This document shows positions 17,994 through 26,159 of a DNA stretch of 64,000 nucleotides, in pieces (positions within the stretch are counted from its first letter, which is position 1; every line of letters begins with the position of its first letter). This DNA comes from Stieleria bergensis (GTDB taxonomy: Bacteria > Planctomycetota > Planctomycetia > Pirellulales > Pirellulaceae). The translations under genes and the position numbers were made by a program. The stretch lies in NCBI GenBank assembly GCA_007745635.1, contig CP036272.1, positions 6,811,566-6,875,565 on the forward strand, written 5' to 3'. The notes under the pieces were generated by a model. It ran no database searches, was not told the origin of the DNA, and saw only the letters and a list, made by a program, of their open reading frames with translations.

Positions 17994-19253
17994 ATGCGAA
18001 GAGACGAGGACTGCAACAGGTTCGACCATCTGATCGCCCGCCGAAACCTCTTGATCGGGGCGGCGACAGGCGTGATTGGAATGGGGGTGCTGAGTCAAGC
18101 ATCCAATGCTGCGCGTTTAGAGCAGAAACAAAAACGAATCTTGCAAATCTACCTGCAAGGCGGCGTGAGCCAGCTGGAATCCTGGGATCCCAAACCTGGC
18201 ACCAAGTATGGCGGGCCGTTTCAAGCGATTCCAACCTCGGTCCCCGGAATCCATGTCTCAGAGCTCTTGCCACACACGGCAAAACGCATGCATTTGCTCT
18301 CAATCGTCAGAAGCATCAATTCGAAAATTGGTGATCATCGCCAGGGCATGCTGTTCATGGAAAAGGGACGACGAGCGGGTGAGTATCCGTACTTTGGCTC
18401 CGTTGCGTCTCGGTACCTTGCGCCAGCTGACAGCGAATTGCCTGGCTACATTCATATCACCAAGCGTGGCATCAACGATTCGACCGCAGCGTTCCTGGGC
18501 GCCAGACACGGTCAATTGAAAATACTAGGCGTTCAGCCTCCAGAGAACCTTGATGCTCCACCGGCAATCGACGCGTCCGCGGACCTGGCAAGAGAACAAC
18601 TGCGTGTTCAGTTCAACCAACGGTTTTCCCAGCAACGCTCGCGAGCACTGACCGACGTGTACAACAGCTCCTACGAGCAGGCCGCCAAACTGATGCACCG
18701 CAAGGGAATGTTTGAGGGACAAGAATCCGAACGGGATCTTGATCGCTACGGTCGTCATGATTTTGGGCGCCACTGCTTGCTTGCTCGAAGCTTGTTGGAA
18801 AACGGCGCGACGTGTGTCAAAGTCACGCACCATGGCTACGACACCCATGCAGAGAACTTCAACTTCCACCTGGAGCAGCTTGGTGAATTCGATAAAACCT
18901 TTTCAATGCTGCTGGACGACATTCACGACCGAGGCATGCTCGACAGCACGTTGATCATGGTTTATTCCGAAATGGGACGCACACCCAAAATCAACACAAA
19001 GTACGGCCGCGACCACTGGGGCACTGCTTGGTCGATGGCGATGGGCGGTTGCGGGATTCAGCCAGGAGCGATTGTTGGCAAGACCAGCCAAGACGGAACC
19101 AAAGTCACCGATCGAGAAGTCGACGCCGGACATTTGTTCCATACCTATCTATCGGCGCTGGGACTCGATTCGACCGAGGACCATGACTTTCCAGGACGAT
19201 CCATTCCGATTGCCGATCCGGCCGCCGACCCAATCGAGGAGTTGCTGTCATGA
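17994..19253 (+). CDS. DUF1501 protein with twin-arginine-like leader
   Basis: This 419-residue protein is the DUF1501 partner of the preceding DUF1549/1553 protein. The leader reads LIARRNLLIGAATGVIGMGV, a twin-arginine pair ahead of a hydrophobic stretch, as for Tat export. It shows the family's early YLQGGVSQLESWDPKPG motif (phosphatase-like fold) and the late VYSEMGRTPKIN and GRDHWGTAWSMAMGG blocks. It is about 50 residues shorter than the homologue at 10350-11753. Its stop overlaps the ATG of the WD40 gene by four bases (19250-19253), so their production is coupled. Confidence 0.91.
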   Translation: MRRDEDCNRFDHLIARRNLLIGAATGVIGMGVLSQASNAARLEQKQKRILQIYLQGGVSQLESWDPKPGTKYGGPFQAIPTSVPGIHVSELLPHTAKRMHLLSIVRSINSKIGDHRQGMLFMEKGRRAGEYPYFGSVASRYLAPADSELPGYIHITKRGINDSTAAFLGARHGQLKILGVQPPENLDAPPAIDASADLAREQLRVQFNQRFSQQRSRALTDVYNSSYEQAAKLMHRKGMFEGQESERDLDRYGRHDFGRHCLLARSLLENGATCVKVTHHGYDTHAENFNFHLEQLGEFDKTFSMLLDDIHDRGMLDSTLIMVYSEMGRTPKINTKYGRDHWGTAWSMAMGGCGIQPGAIVGKTSQDGTKVTDREVDAGHLFHTYLSALGLDSTEDHDFPGRSIPIADPAADPIEELLS

Positions 19254-20317
19254 ACCGAAGTGCAACCATCGACCCGGCAAACATTCACCAAGTCAATGAA
19301 TTCAAACATCCGAATCCACTGACCACGCTCAAAGCCGATCCCACCGGACGCTTCGTCGCCGCCGGTGCTCAAGACTTGGACATCCAGTTATGGAATTTGA
19401 ACGACGGTCATTTGGAAACGCTTACCGGACACAAAAGCTGGGTCCGATCGATCGATTTTTCAGCAGACGGAAGCCGCATGTACACCGCATGCTGGGCAGG
19501 AACAGTCAAGATCTGGGACCTCGCAGGCCCGAGTCCTGAACTGATTCGTTCGCTGCAAACGCATCAAGGCTCGACACGCTGTGTTCGAGTCAGCCCGGAC
19601 GGGAAAGCAATCGCCACCTGTGGCAACGATCTGTTGGTCAAAGTCTGGGATATCGAAAGCGGCCAACGGAGACAACAATTTGATGGCCACCAGCGGCACG
19701 TCTACGGTGTCGACTTTCACCCCGACGGAGAACATCTGGTCTCACAAGACTTAATGGGTGTCTCATTTGTTTGGAATCTCAAGACGAATCAGCAACAAAG
19801 GACGATCGATGCCAGCATGATGACGGGCTACGACAAAAAGTTTGCCGCCGACATGGGAGGCGCTCGAGACCTTCGCTTCAATGCCGATGGGACTCAGTGG
19901 GCCAGTGCCGGGATCACGAAAGTCGTCAACTCTTTTGCCGGTATTCAAGATCCAATCATTGTGGTGTTTGACTGGGAAACGGGCCAAGCCACTCGGCAAC
20001 TAAAAGCCGCTGATAAATTCAAAGGAGTCGCATGGGGAGTGCAATTTCACCCCCAAGGATTCATCATCGGCGCGGGAGCCGAAAAATCCGGCAAAGGCGA
20101 ACTCTGGTTCTACAATGTGGAACAGGACGAAGCCTTTCACACGTTCGCCATGAAGAGTGCCGCCCGCGGATTGGATCTTGTCGGCAAGGACCGCCTAGCC
20201 GTCGCACATGCTGATGGTGCCATGCGCTTGTATCAAATGACCGAACCGGCAAGCAGTGACTCGGACGAGGAAAAACCGACCGAGACCGCCAAGGCTGAAC
20301 AGAAAGAAAAGCAGTGA
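19250..20317 (+). CDS. WD40 repeat protein coupled to DUF1501 gene
   Basis: This 355-residue protein is a beta-propeller of WD40 repeats. At least three clear blades are visible: one ending TVKIWDLAG, one ending LLVKVWDIESG and one ending VSFVWNLKTN, each preceded by a GH dipeptide; later blades are divergent. There is no recognisable signal peptide, so it would act in the cytoplasm unless exported with its partners. The last 25 residues are highly charged (Glu/Lys rich). The ATG overlaps the DUF1501 stop by four bases. WD40 proteins are scaffolds, which fits a role holding the module's proteins together or aiding their assembly, though that is inference. Confidence 0.88.
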   Translation: MNRSATIDPANIHQVNEFKHPNPLTTLKADPTGRFVAAGAQDLDIQLWNLNDGHLETLTGHKSWVRSIDFSADGSRMYTACWAGTVKIWDLAGPSPELIRSLQTHQGSTRCVRVSPDGKAIATCGNDLLVKVWDIESGQRRQQFDGHQRHVYGVDFHPDGEHLVSQDLMGVSFVWNLKTNQQQRTIDASMMTGYDKKFAADMGGARDLRFNADGTQWASAGITKVVNSFAGIQDPIIVVFDWETGQATRQLKAADKFKGVAWGVQFHPQGFIIGAGAEKSGKGELWFYNVEQDEAFHTFAMKSAARGLDLVGKDRLAVAHADGAMRLYQMTEPASSDSDEEKPTETAKAEQKEKQ

Positions 20318-20369
20318 GAACCGTTTGAGCCAGCCCGTCGTGGCAGCAGCCACTCCATTGAACGGTGAT

Positions 20370-20389
20370 CGGTTATTGCCAACCGTTTT
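20370..20389 (+). terminator. Weak candidate intrinsic terminator
   Basis: CGGTT at 20370-20374 pairs with AACCG at 20381-20385 over a six-base loop and is followed by TTTT. It lies 53 bases after the WD40 stop, at the convergent junction with gltS. The five-pair stem is weak, so this is only a candidate. Confidence 0.25.
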
Positions 20390-20397
20390 GCAACCAT

Positions 20398-21600
20398 TCA
20401 AAGCGGTTGCTGCAAAGCCGGCAAGGCGATGAAGAACTTGATGATCAACGCATTGAGCAAGTCAATGAAGAACGCTCCCACCAGCGGGACCACAAGAAAG
20501 GCTTTGAACGAGGGTCCGTACTTCGCGGTGACGGCGTTCATATTGGCAATCGCGACCGGCGTTGCCCCCATTCCCAGTCCGCAAAAACCAGCAGCAATCA
20601 CTGCGGCGTCGTAGTCCTTGCCCATGACCCGAAAAATGATGAAGACGGCGAACAGCGTGATCACCAGGACTTGCACGTTCAAAATCACAAAGATCATGCC
20701 GAAGGAACTGGAGATCGATGCCAAGTCCATGCTCATCAGGCTCATCGCTAAAAACAGCTGAAGCGCAATGTCGCCCACGTGACCGTAGTCACCTTCGCAG
20801 AGCGGCTTGCCCCGTTTATCAGCAAGATTCGTCACGACAATGCCGATGAGCATTGCGGTCAGAAAACCGGGCAGCTTGATATTGTTCGAGAACAGCCAGC
20901 GATTGACCAGCTCACCAAGCGAGAGGCAGATCGCAAGCACAAACAGCACGCCAAAGGAACGCCGCATCGATAGCGGCTCCTCAACGTGCTCTTGATCCTC
21001 GTCGGTGACACTCTCTTTTGCAGCGGACGAAAGGTTGTTCTTTTTCACCAACAGTTCAGCAACCGGGCCGCCGATGATCCCTCCGGCGACCAAACCAAAG
21101 GTTGCAAATGCAATTCCAATGACTTGCGCGTTTTGCAATCCCGCAGCAGCGGCCTCCTGGCCCCAGGCAATCGCCGTCCCATGGCCACCGGCCAACGAAA
21201 CACTGCCAGCAAAGAGCCCATAGGCGGGCCGCGCCCCAAAAGCAGAGGCCATCAGGACTCCGGTCACGTTCTGAATGACCAGGAACACAGCGGCACAAGC
21301 CACCATGATGCAAAGTGCCTTGCCGCCTGATCGAAGCCGCGAGAACTTCGCGGAAATTCCAATGGTGGTAAAAAAGACCATCAGCAACGTGTCGCGAATC
21401 GCCATGTCGAAGCTGATCTTCGGACCACCTGCGGCGCCAATCATCGCCACGATGATGCTGCAGAGCAATCCGCCAGTCACCGCAACGGGAATGCTGTACT
21501 TGGTCAACAAACTAACGCGCTGCGTCATCTGTTGCCCGACCCACAGAACCAAGATTGCCAGAATGACAATGTCAGAACCTTTGACGATGATCTCTTGCAC
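20398..21600 (-). CDS. gltS: Sodium/glutamate symporter GltS
   Basis: This 400-residue polytopic membrane protein matches the ESS family glutamate:Na+ symporter in length and pattern. Two inverted halves of about five helices each are visible, each with a glycine-rich re-entrant stretch: GSVSLAGGHGTAIAWG in the first half and AAGFCGLGMGATPVAIANM in the second, both typical of GltS. A charged linker around residues 205-225 joins the halves. It imports L-glutamate with sodium across the inner membrane. It stands downstream of the DUF6288 gene with a 215-base gap, so probably has its own promoter. Confidence 0.93.
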   Translation of the reverse strand: MQEIIVKGSDIVILAILVLWVGQQMTQRVSLLTKYSIPVAVTGGLLCSIIVAMIGAAGGPKISFDMAIRDTLLMVFFTTIGISAKFSRLRSGGKALCIMVACAAVFLVIQNVTGVLMASAFGARPAYGLFAGSVSLAGGHGTAIAWGQEAAAAGLQNAQVIGIAFATFGLVAGGIIGGPVAELLVKKNNLSSAAKESVTDEDQEHVEEPLSMRRSFGVLFVLAICLSLGELVNRWLFSNNIKLPGFLTAMLIGIVVTNLADKRGKPLCEGDYGHVGDIALQLFLAMSLMSMDLASISSSFGMIFVILNVQVLVITLFAVFIIFRVMGKDYDAAVIAAGFCGLGMGATPVAIANMNAVTAKYGPSFKAFLVVPLVGAFFIDLLNALIIKFFIALPALQQPL

Positions 21601-21815
21601 GTTTAAATCCTACCTTGGCTCCTACTTTAACCCGTGACCGCCAACAACGACACCAGTCAACCTCAGGGTATACAGGATCCTGCAACGAACAACCCATTGC
21701 GTCACCACGATCGAGAGATCTGATTGACGCGTTGGTCGGTATCACGCCTCGACATCCCTTGGCCTTCAGCTCAATCAAGGTTGCCCGCCGGTGCACACCT
21801 TGCGAAGCACGTCAT

Positions 21816-24245
21816 TCACAGGCCCAAGGTTTTCAGTGCCGGTCGCTCCGTTGCCCCTTGCAGGTTCTTGATCGTCTGCCGAACAACGTTGGCCTTGTCG
21901 CGGCTCAGATTCTTGGGGAAGTCCGTTTCCTCATGCTCGAAATAATTCGCCGTCGCCTCAAGCTGAGGAATCACCCGCTGGGCATGCGCACCGTAGCTCT
22001 CAAGCATCTTCATGACCTGCACGATGCGTTTCTGGCTGCCGTGCTTCTTTTGTGTTCGTGCGTAGTCGGCCAACAGCTCGATGCCCTCGTCAATCCGATG
22101 CTGCGCGAACAGCTTTAAGCCGGCATTTTGAATGCCATCGGCGAACATGATCCCGCTGGGAGCAGGTTCGACAATCGCCTTGTGGATTGACGGAAGAAGC
22201 GGCTGCAGTTCATCGAAACGAAGGTTGTCATAAACGGAACTGAAACTCCCTCGCGCACGACCATCTTCATTCAAAAGTCCAGCTCGCACGGCGTGAAGCA
22301 ACAACTGACGATCAACACCATCAAGCGAGCGGCCAAGCAATCCGCCCCGTGTATTAAACAGAGCAAAGGACAGGTAACGCTGTTCCATGTTGCGAGGATC
22401 TTGCGGCGATGCGCTGCGAGCCAAACGCTGCAGCATGATCGGAATCGCTGGCTTCGCAGGCTGTCCGATTCCGGCAAGCGCGTCTGCGGCTAAGACGCGA
22501 AGCCATAGATCGTCGGCTTGCAAGGTCTTGACCAAGGCTGGAACCGCCGCAACACCTCGTCCCCGTTGCAGCTGCAGCGCCTGACATGCACCATAGCGAG
22601 AAGACAGGTCTGGCGATTCAAGCAAGGCCACTAGCGACTCGGACACGTCCTCTTTTCGACGCCCCAGAGCTTCGGCCGCCCGTTGACGAACGGTTGGAGA
22701 CCAATTGGACAAGCGTTCCAACAGTTGCACGGTGGTCAGTGAATCGTAGAAACGATTGCGATCATTATTGCTCCAGCCGCGACCATCAGCGACCAGAGAC
22801 CATGCGGTGTCGGAGTCGACTTCAGCAATCACTGGCTTTCCCTTACCGGTCAGGTAAAGCTGCTCTCTGGGAGTCGCGTAGGCCAACAAGAAGGCTCCCG
22901 TACAGTCCCAGCCCCGATAGCTGTCCGGCCGTGATTGCGGAGGACCTTGATGAATGAACGTGCCGTCCCAGCGACGTGCCAGATCAAAGTACCAACCGCC
23001 ATACTCATTCATCCACGCCCCCGTCGCATGATGACCAGACCGCGCGATGCCAGGCATCGCCCACAGCAGATTGAAAAAGTTCCCGGTGTGCCCGCAGTCG
23101 CGTTCCGGCCCATGACAGGCGACGCTCATGCGCGAGAAATATTCAGCGTGTTCGGCTTCACCAAGCAAGTCAAACAACACTGCAGCCATGCCGTTTTTCC
23201 CATTGTCATCATGGGTTTGAATCCAGGGATGATGGTCGCCATAAGGAATCGCACCTTTACCGGAATAGAACCGCAACAGCTTGGCGCTCTTTTCAATGGC
23301 ATCGGCGACCTCTGGATCATTGATGCCAGCCTTGCGAGCCATCACAAGGCCAATGGTCAGTGGAAGGCCCGGTGCATTCATCATCCCATAACCACCAAGT
23401 CGCCCGTCGCTCTGTACAAACCGATGCCCCCAGGAGCCGACATCACTTTGACCAAGAGCCGCCTCCATTGACAACCGCCGCAAGCCAGGCAGCACCGATT
23501 CATCACCCGTTGCCATCACGTATTCTGAAAGAAACAGGATGACATAACCGTAGTGCCAAGTCTTGTAACCGCTGGTGGTGAACTTCGAGGCCCACTCGGC
23601 TTCCCGCTTGATCAGCGGCAGGTGTTGCTTTTGGCCACTGGCTAGTAAAGCCAACGCGTTAAGCGATCGAGTGATTGGAACAGCACGATAGGATGGACTG
23701 GCCACACGATCGGCCAACGACGCCACGCCAAGCTCAAGAACACGCTCCGATTTCGGGCAATCCCAAGGAGCCGTTGCGCTGTAACTTCCCAGCACAGGAA
23801 TCTTCAACAACACGTTCTCGGTGTTTCCATCACGCCAACGAAGGAGGCTGAGCTGTCCTTGCCCAGCTTTGGTTTCAGCTTCCGATATCGCTTTGCCAAA
23901 ACGAACACGGGGGTCGCCTTCAAATTCTTTTCCACTGAGACCAAGGATCACATCGCCGACGCGCAGAACTCCATCGGCCGGAGACCCCGAGTCGACTTTC
24001 GTGATGCGGATTTGCCGGGCCGCACTTGTCTCCAGTCGGTGACTGTAGATCCAACCGCGAGCACCGGTTGGGCCTAAGTTCCAATCGTGGGAAAAGCCAG
24101 ACGGGATGCTGTCGCCTTGCGTAAAGTCGGGTTGATCCGCGTCGGGTCCTCCGCCAGCAGCCGAAACACTGTCGGCAAATGCGAGGCATGTGAAAAGCCA
24201 AACGACGGCCAAAGCGCGATGGAGAGATTTGTAATGAAGAGTCAT
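21816..24245 (-). CDS. Secreted DUF6288 protein with PDZ and HEAT-repeat regions
   Basis: This 809-residue protein has a signal peptide (1-29), then a PDZ-like domain at about 70-150 (SPADGVLRVGDVILGLSG is the ligand-loop region). Residues about 165-480 form an alpha-helical barrel-like domain with repeated short motifs such as WASKFTTSGYKTWHYGY, WGHRFVQSDGRLGGYG and GHTGNFFNLLW, with many Trp, His and Gly residues, characteristic of the DUF6288 family. Residues about 540-660 are HEAT-like repeats (VRQRAAEALGRR, LRVLAADALAGIG). The barrel resembles the (alpha/alpha)6 folds of some glycoside hydrolases and lyases, so a role on polysaccharides is possible but unproven. It lies downstream of the double SASA gene on the same strand. 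Confidence 0.75.
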   Translation of the reverse strand: MTLHYKSLHRALAVVWLFTCLAFADSVSAAGGGPDADQPDFTQGDSIPSGFSHDWNLGPTGARGWIYSHRLETSAARQIRITKVDSGSPADGVLRVGDVILGLSGKEFEGDPRVRFGKAISEAETKAGQGQLSLLRWRDGNTENVLLKIPVLGSYSATAPWDCPKSERVLELGVASLADRVASPSYRAVPITRSLNALALLASGQKQHLPLIKREAEWASKFTTSGYKTWHYGYVILFLSEYVMATGDESVLPGLRRLSMEAALGQSDVGSWGHRFVQSDGRLGGYGMMNAPGLPLTIGLVMARKAGINDPEVADAIEKSAKLLRFYSGKGAIPYGDHHPWIQTHDDNGKNGMAAVLFDLLGEAEHAEYFSRMSVACHGPERDCGHTGNFFNLLWAMPGIARSGHHATGAWMNEYGGWYFDLARRWDGTFIHQGPPQSRPDSYRGWDCTGAFLLAYATPREQLYLTGKGKPVIAEVDSDTAWSLVADGRGWSNNDRNRFYDSLTTVQLLERLSNWSPTVRQRAAEALGRRKEDVSESLVALLESPDLSSRYGACQALQLQRGRGVAAVPALVKTLQADDLWLRVLAADALAGIGQPAKPAIPIMLQRLARSASPQDPRNMEQRYLSFALFNTRGGLLGRSLDGVDRQLLLHAVRAGLLNEDGRARGSFSSVYDNLRFDELQPLLPSIHKAIVEPAPSGIMFADGIQNAGLKLFAQHRIDEGIELLADYARTQKKHGSQKRIVQVMKMLESYGAHAQRVIPQLEATANYFEHEETDFPKNLSRDKANVVRQTIKNLQGATERPALKTLGL

Positions 24246-24383
24246 GAATCAAACATTTCAAGATGGAGGTGGACTGCTGAGGGGATCGTGTCGTTTGCGC
24301 CCCGTTTTTCTCTAGCCGAGCCGTGGTGTCGGTTCAGCGATGCTTGGCAACAGCCCTTGTCGGCACTGACCAGCATCGTGAAT

Positions 24384-26018
24384 TCACTTTGACAGAGCTT
24401 CGGTTGCCAGGAGTTCGCCAAGTCGCTTCACCGCGTTGGCGTTCATCAACAGGTTTCGGTCAAGTGGCAAGTCATTTCCGATGATCAAGGCCTTGAGATG
24501 AGCGTCGCCTGCGGCCAAGTCACGCAACTCCGACGGAACATCGATCTTGCTCAGGTTTTCATTGGGGAAGGGCGGTTGCAAACTGACCAACCACCGCAAG
24601 CTTGGCGAATGAAGGTCCAGGCGAGATTGCGTGATGATTGATGACAGACCACTGACAGCGTTCTTCTTGTAGCCATGAATGCACATGTCGTTTTCACCCA
24701 TGTGATACACGACACCTGCCAATTCAACGTCATGCCCTTTGTCTTTCAACTCTGCAACACTGCCCTCAACAAAGGAGATAAACGCTTTGTACAGGTTGCG
24801 ATCTTTGGCAAGAGAGCCCTGGGGTGTCCAATCCAAGATCTGGCTGCCACTATGCGTGAACTTGGCAATCGCGATGGGGCTGTCGCTTTTTACGCTGACT
24901 TGATGGGCAAAACTAAGCTCCGGCCCAAAGGTGTCATAAAAGCCAGTCGGCCCCAAGGCCTCCCAGCCATTGGAAACACTGACGCCGCCACCGATGCTGT
25001 ACTTGAATGCAATGCCCTTGTTGTCTTGCAACAGTGCATCTCCCTTGATCTCCTGGATAAATGCCCGCTCACCTTCCATGTTGCGATGACCGGCCAGAAC
25101 ATACAGTTTGATTTTCGCCTTCTCTTGATACGGCCATTCCACCAGCGCAGGCCGTCCCGGACTGTCTTTTCCAATGTTGGCCAAATAAGCCTTGGCGTAC
25201 CCCATGCCATGCCCCAACTGGCCTAAGGTCCCAAAGTGATAATGCAGTCCTGTCCGATTGCTAACCGTCATGCCGTTGTGATTATTGGGAATGTACTGAA
25301 CCAGTGCATCTCGCCCACAAGCGGCCTTCTGACCTTGGCTCAGTTCATCCATCCGCTGACGGTTATCCATTCCCCAAACCGATTTGCAATGCAATTCGCC
25401 GATATAGAAACGCAGATCTTTGACGCCAAGATCACGACGCCAAGACTTGATGAAATGGCTTAGGTTGTCTCCATAGGCCTTTCGATAGTCGTCGTTGAAC
25501 ATATCGTTTTCGCCTTGGTGCCACATCAAGCCTTCGATTCGATAGTCAACGCCCTGCTTGTCGAGCTCTGCGAGTGAGTCCTTGACCAGTTTCAAGGCTT
25601 TGGGGTACAGCTTGAACCCTCCGGGATGATCTGGATTCCAGTCTTCACCGAGGGTGGTTCCACCCACGGCACACTTAATGATGGCGATCGGTGCCTTGAC
25701 CTGCTTACGAATTTCGCGGCTAAAGCTTAGCTCAGGGCCGACCCAGTTATTCACCGACTTTAGCTTCACCCAGCCGTTGGACAAATGCGCATCGTTGCGG
25801 CCCATGTTGTAACTGTAGAGCACATCGGTTTGCTCTTCGTCCAAACCATGGAAGGGCGGAAAGTTTGCCACCTTACTGACATGCGAATCAGCGCCTTCCA
25901 TGTTGGATTGGCCGGCGAAGATAAACACTCGCAACGTCTGATCGTCATCCGCATTCAGCATGCCGGTCCAAAGGGACACCAGCGATAACACCACCAAGCT
26001 CATCAAGAGTTTCTGCAT
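24384..26018 (-). CDS. Secreted protein with two SASA esterase domains, second one lacking Ser
   Basis: The ATG at 26016-26018 is preferred: it follows a GGTGAAG ribosome site and begins the signal peptide, giving 544 residues. Domain 1 (about 30-285) has the nucleophile block GQSNM at 36-40 and the WHQGEND block at 166-172, so it should be an active sugar O-acetylesterase. Domain 2 (about 303-530) repeats the layout, but its block reads GHRNM at 310-314, with Arg in place of the catalytic Ser, while YHMGEND is kept. Domain 2 is therefore probably a binding or structural copy. The gene lies between the DUF1592 and DUF6288 genes on the same strand. Confidence 0.87.
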   Translation of the reverse strand: MQKLLMSLVVLSLVSLWTGMLNADDDQTLRVFIFAGQSNMEGADSHVSKVANFPPFHGLDEEQTDVLYSYNMGRNDAHLSNGWVKLKSVNNWVGPELSFSREIRKQVKAPIAIIKCAVGGTTLGEDWNPDHPGGFKLYPKALKLVKDSLAELDKQGVDYRIEGLMWHQGENDMFNDDYRKAYGDNLSHFIKSWRRDLGVKDLRFYIGELHCKSVWGMDNRQRMDELSQGQKAACGRDALVQYIPNNHNGMTVSNRTGLHYHFGTLGQLGHGMGYAKAYLANIGKDSPGRPALVEWPYQEKAKIKLYVLAGHRNMEGERAFIQEIKGDALLQDNKGIAFKYSIGGGVSVSNGWEALGPTGFYDTFGPELSFAHQVSVKSDSPIAIAKFTHSGSQILDWTPQGSLAKDRNLYKAFISFVEGSVAELKDKGHDVELAGVVYHMGENDMCIHGYKKNAVSGLSSIITQSRLDLHSPSLRWLVSLQPPFPNENLSKIDVPSELRDLAAGDAHLKALIIGNDLPLDRNLLMNANAVKRLGELLATEALSK

Positions 26019-26159
26019 TGTCTTCACCTGTCTCCAAATCGGGTTGTCTCTCTGAGTCACGCAAGCGCCACCACAGTCACACGGAATCGTTTCCTAAATC
26101 CCAAGCCATCAACTGATCACGCAACCTTCACCGATCGCGTGACGCGCCAGAGTATTTCG

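Noticed and set aside
20398-21600. GltS gene as part of the DUF1501/WD40 operon
   Set aside because: It is on the opposite strand and convergent, so it cannot share the transcript.
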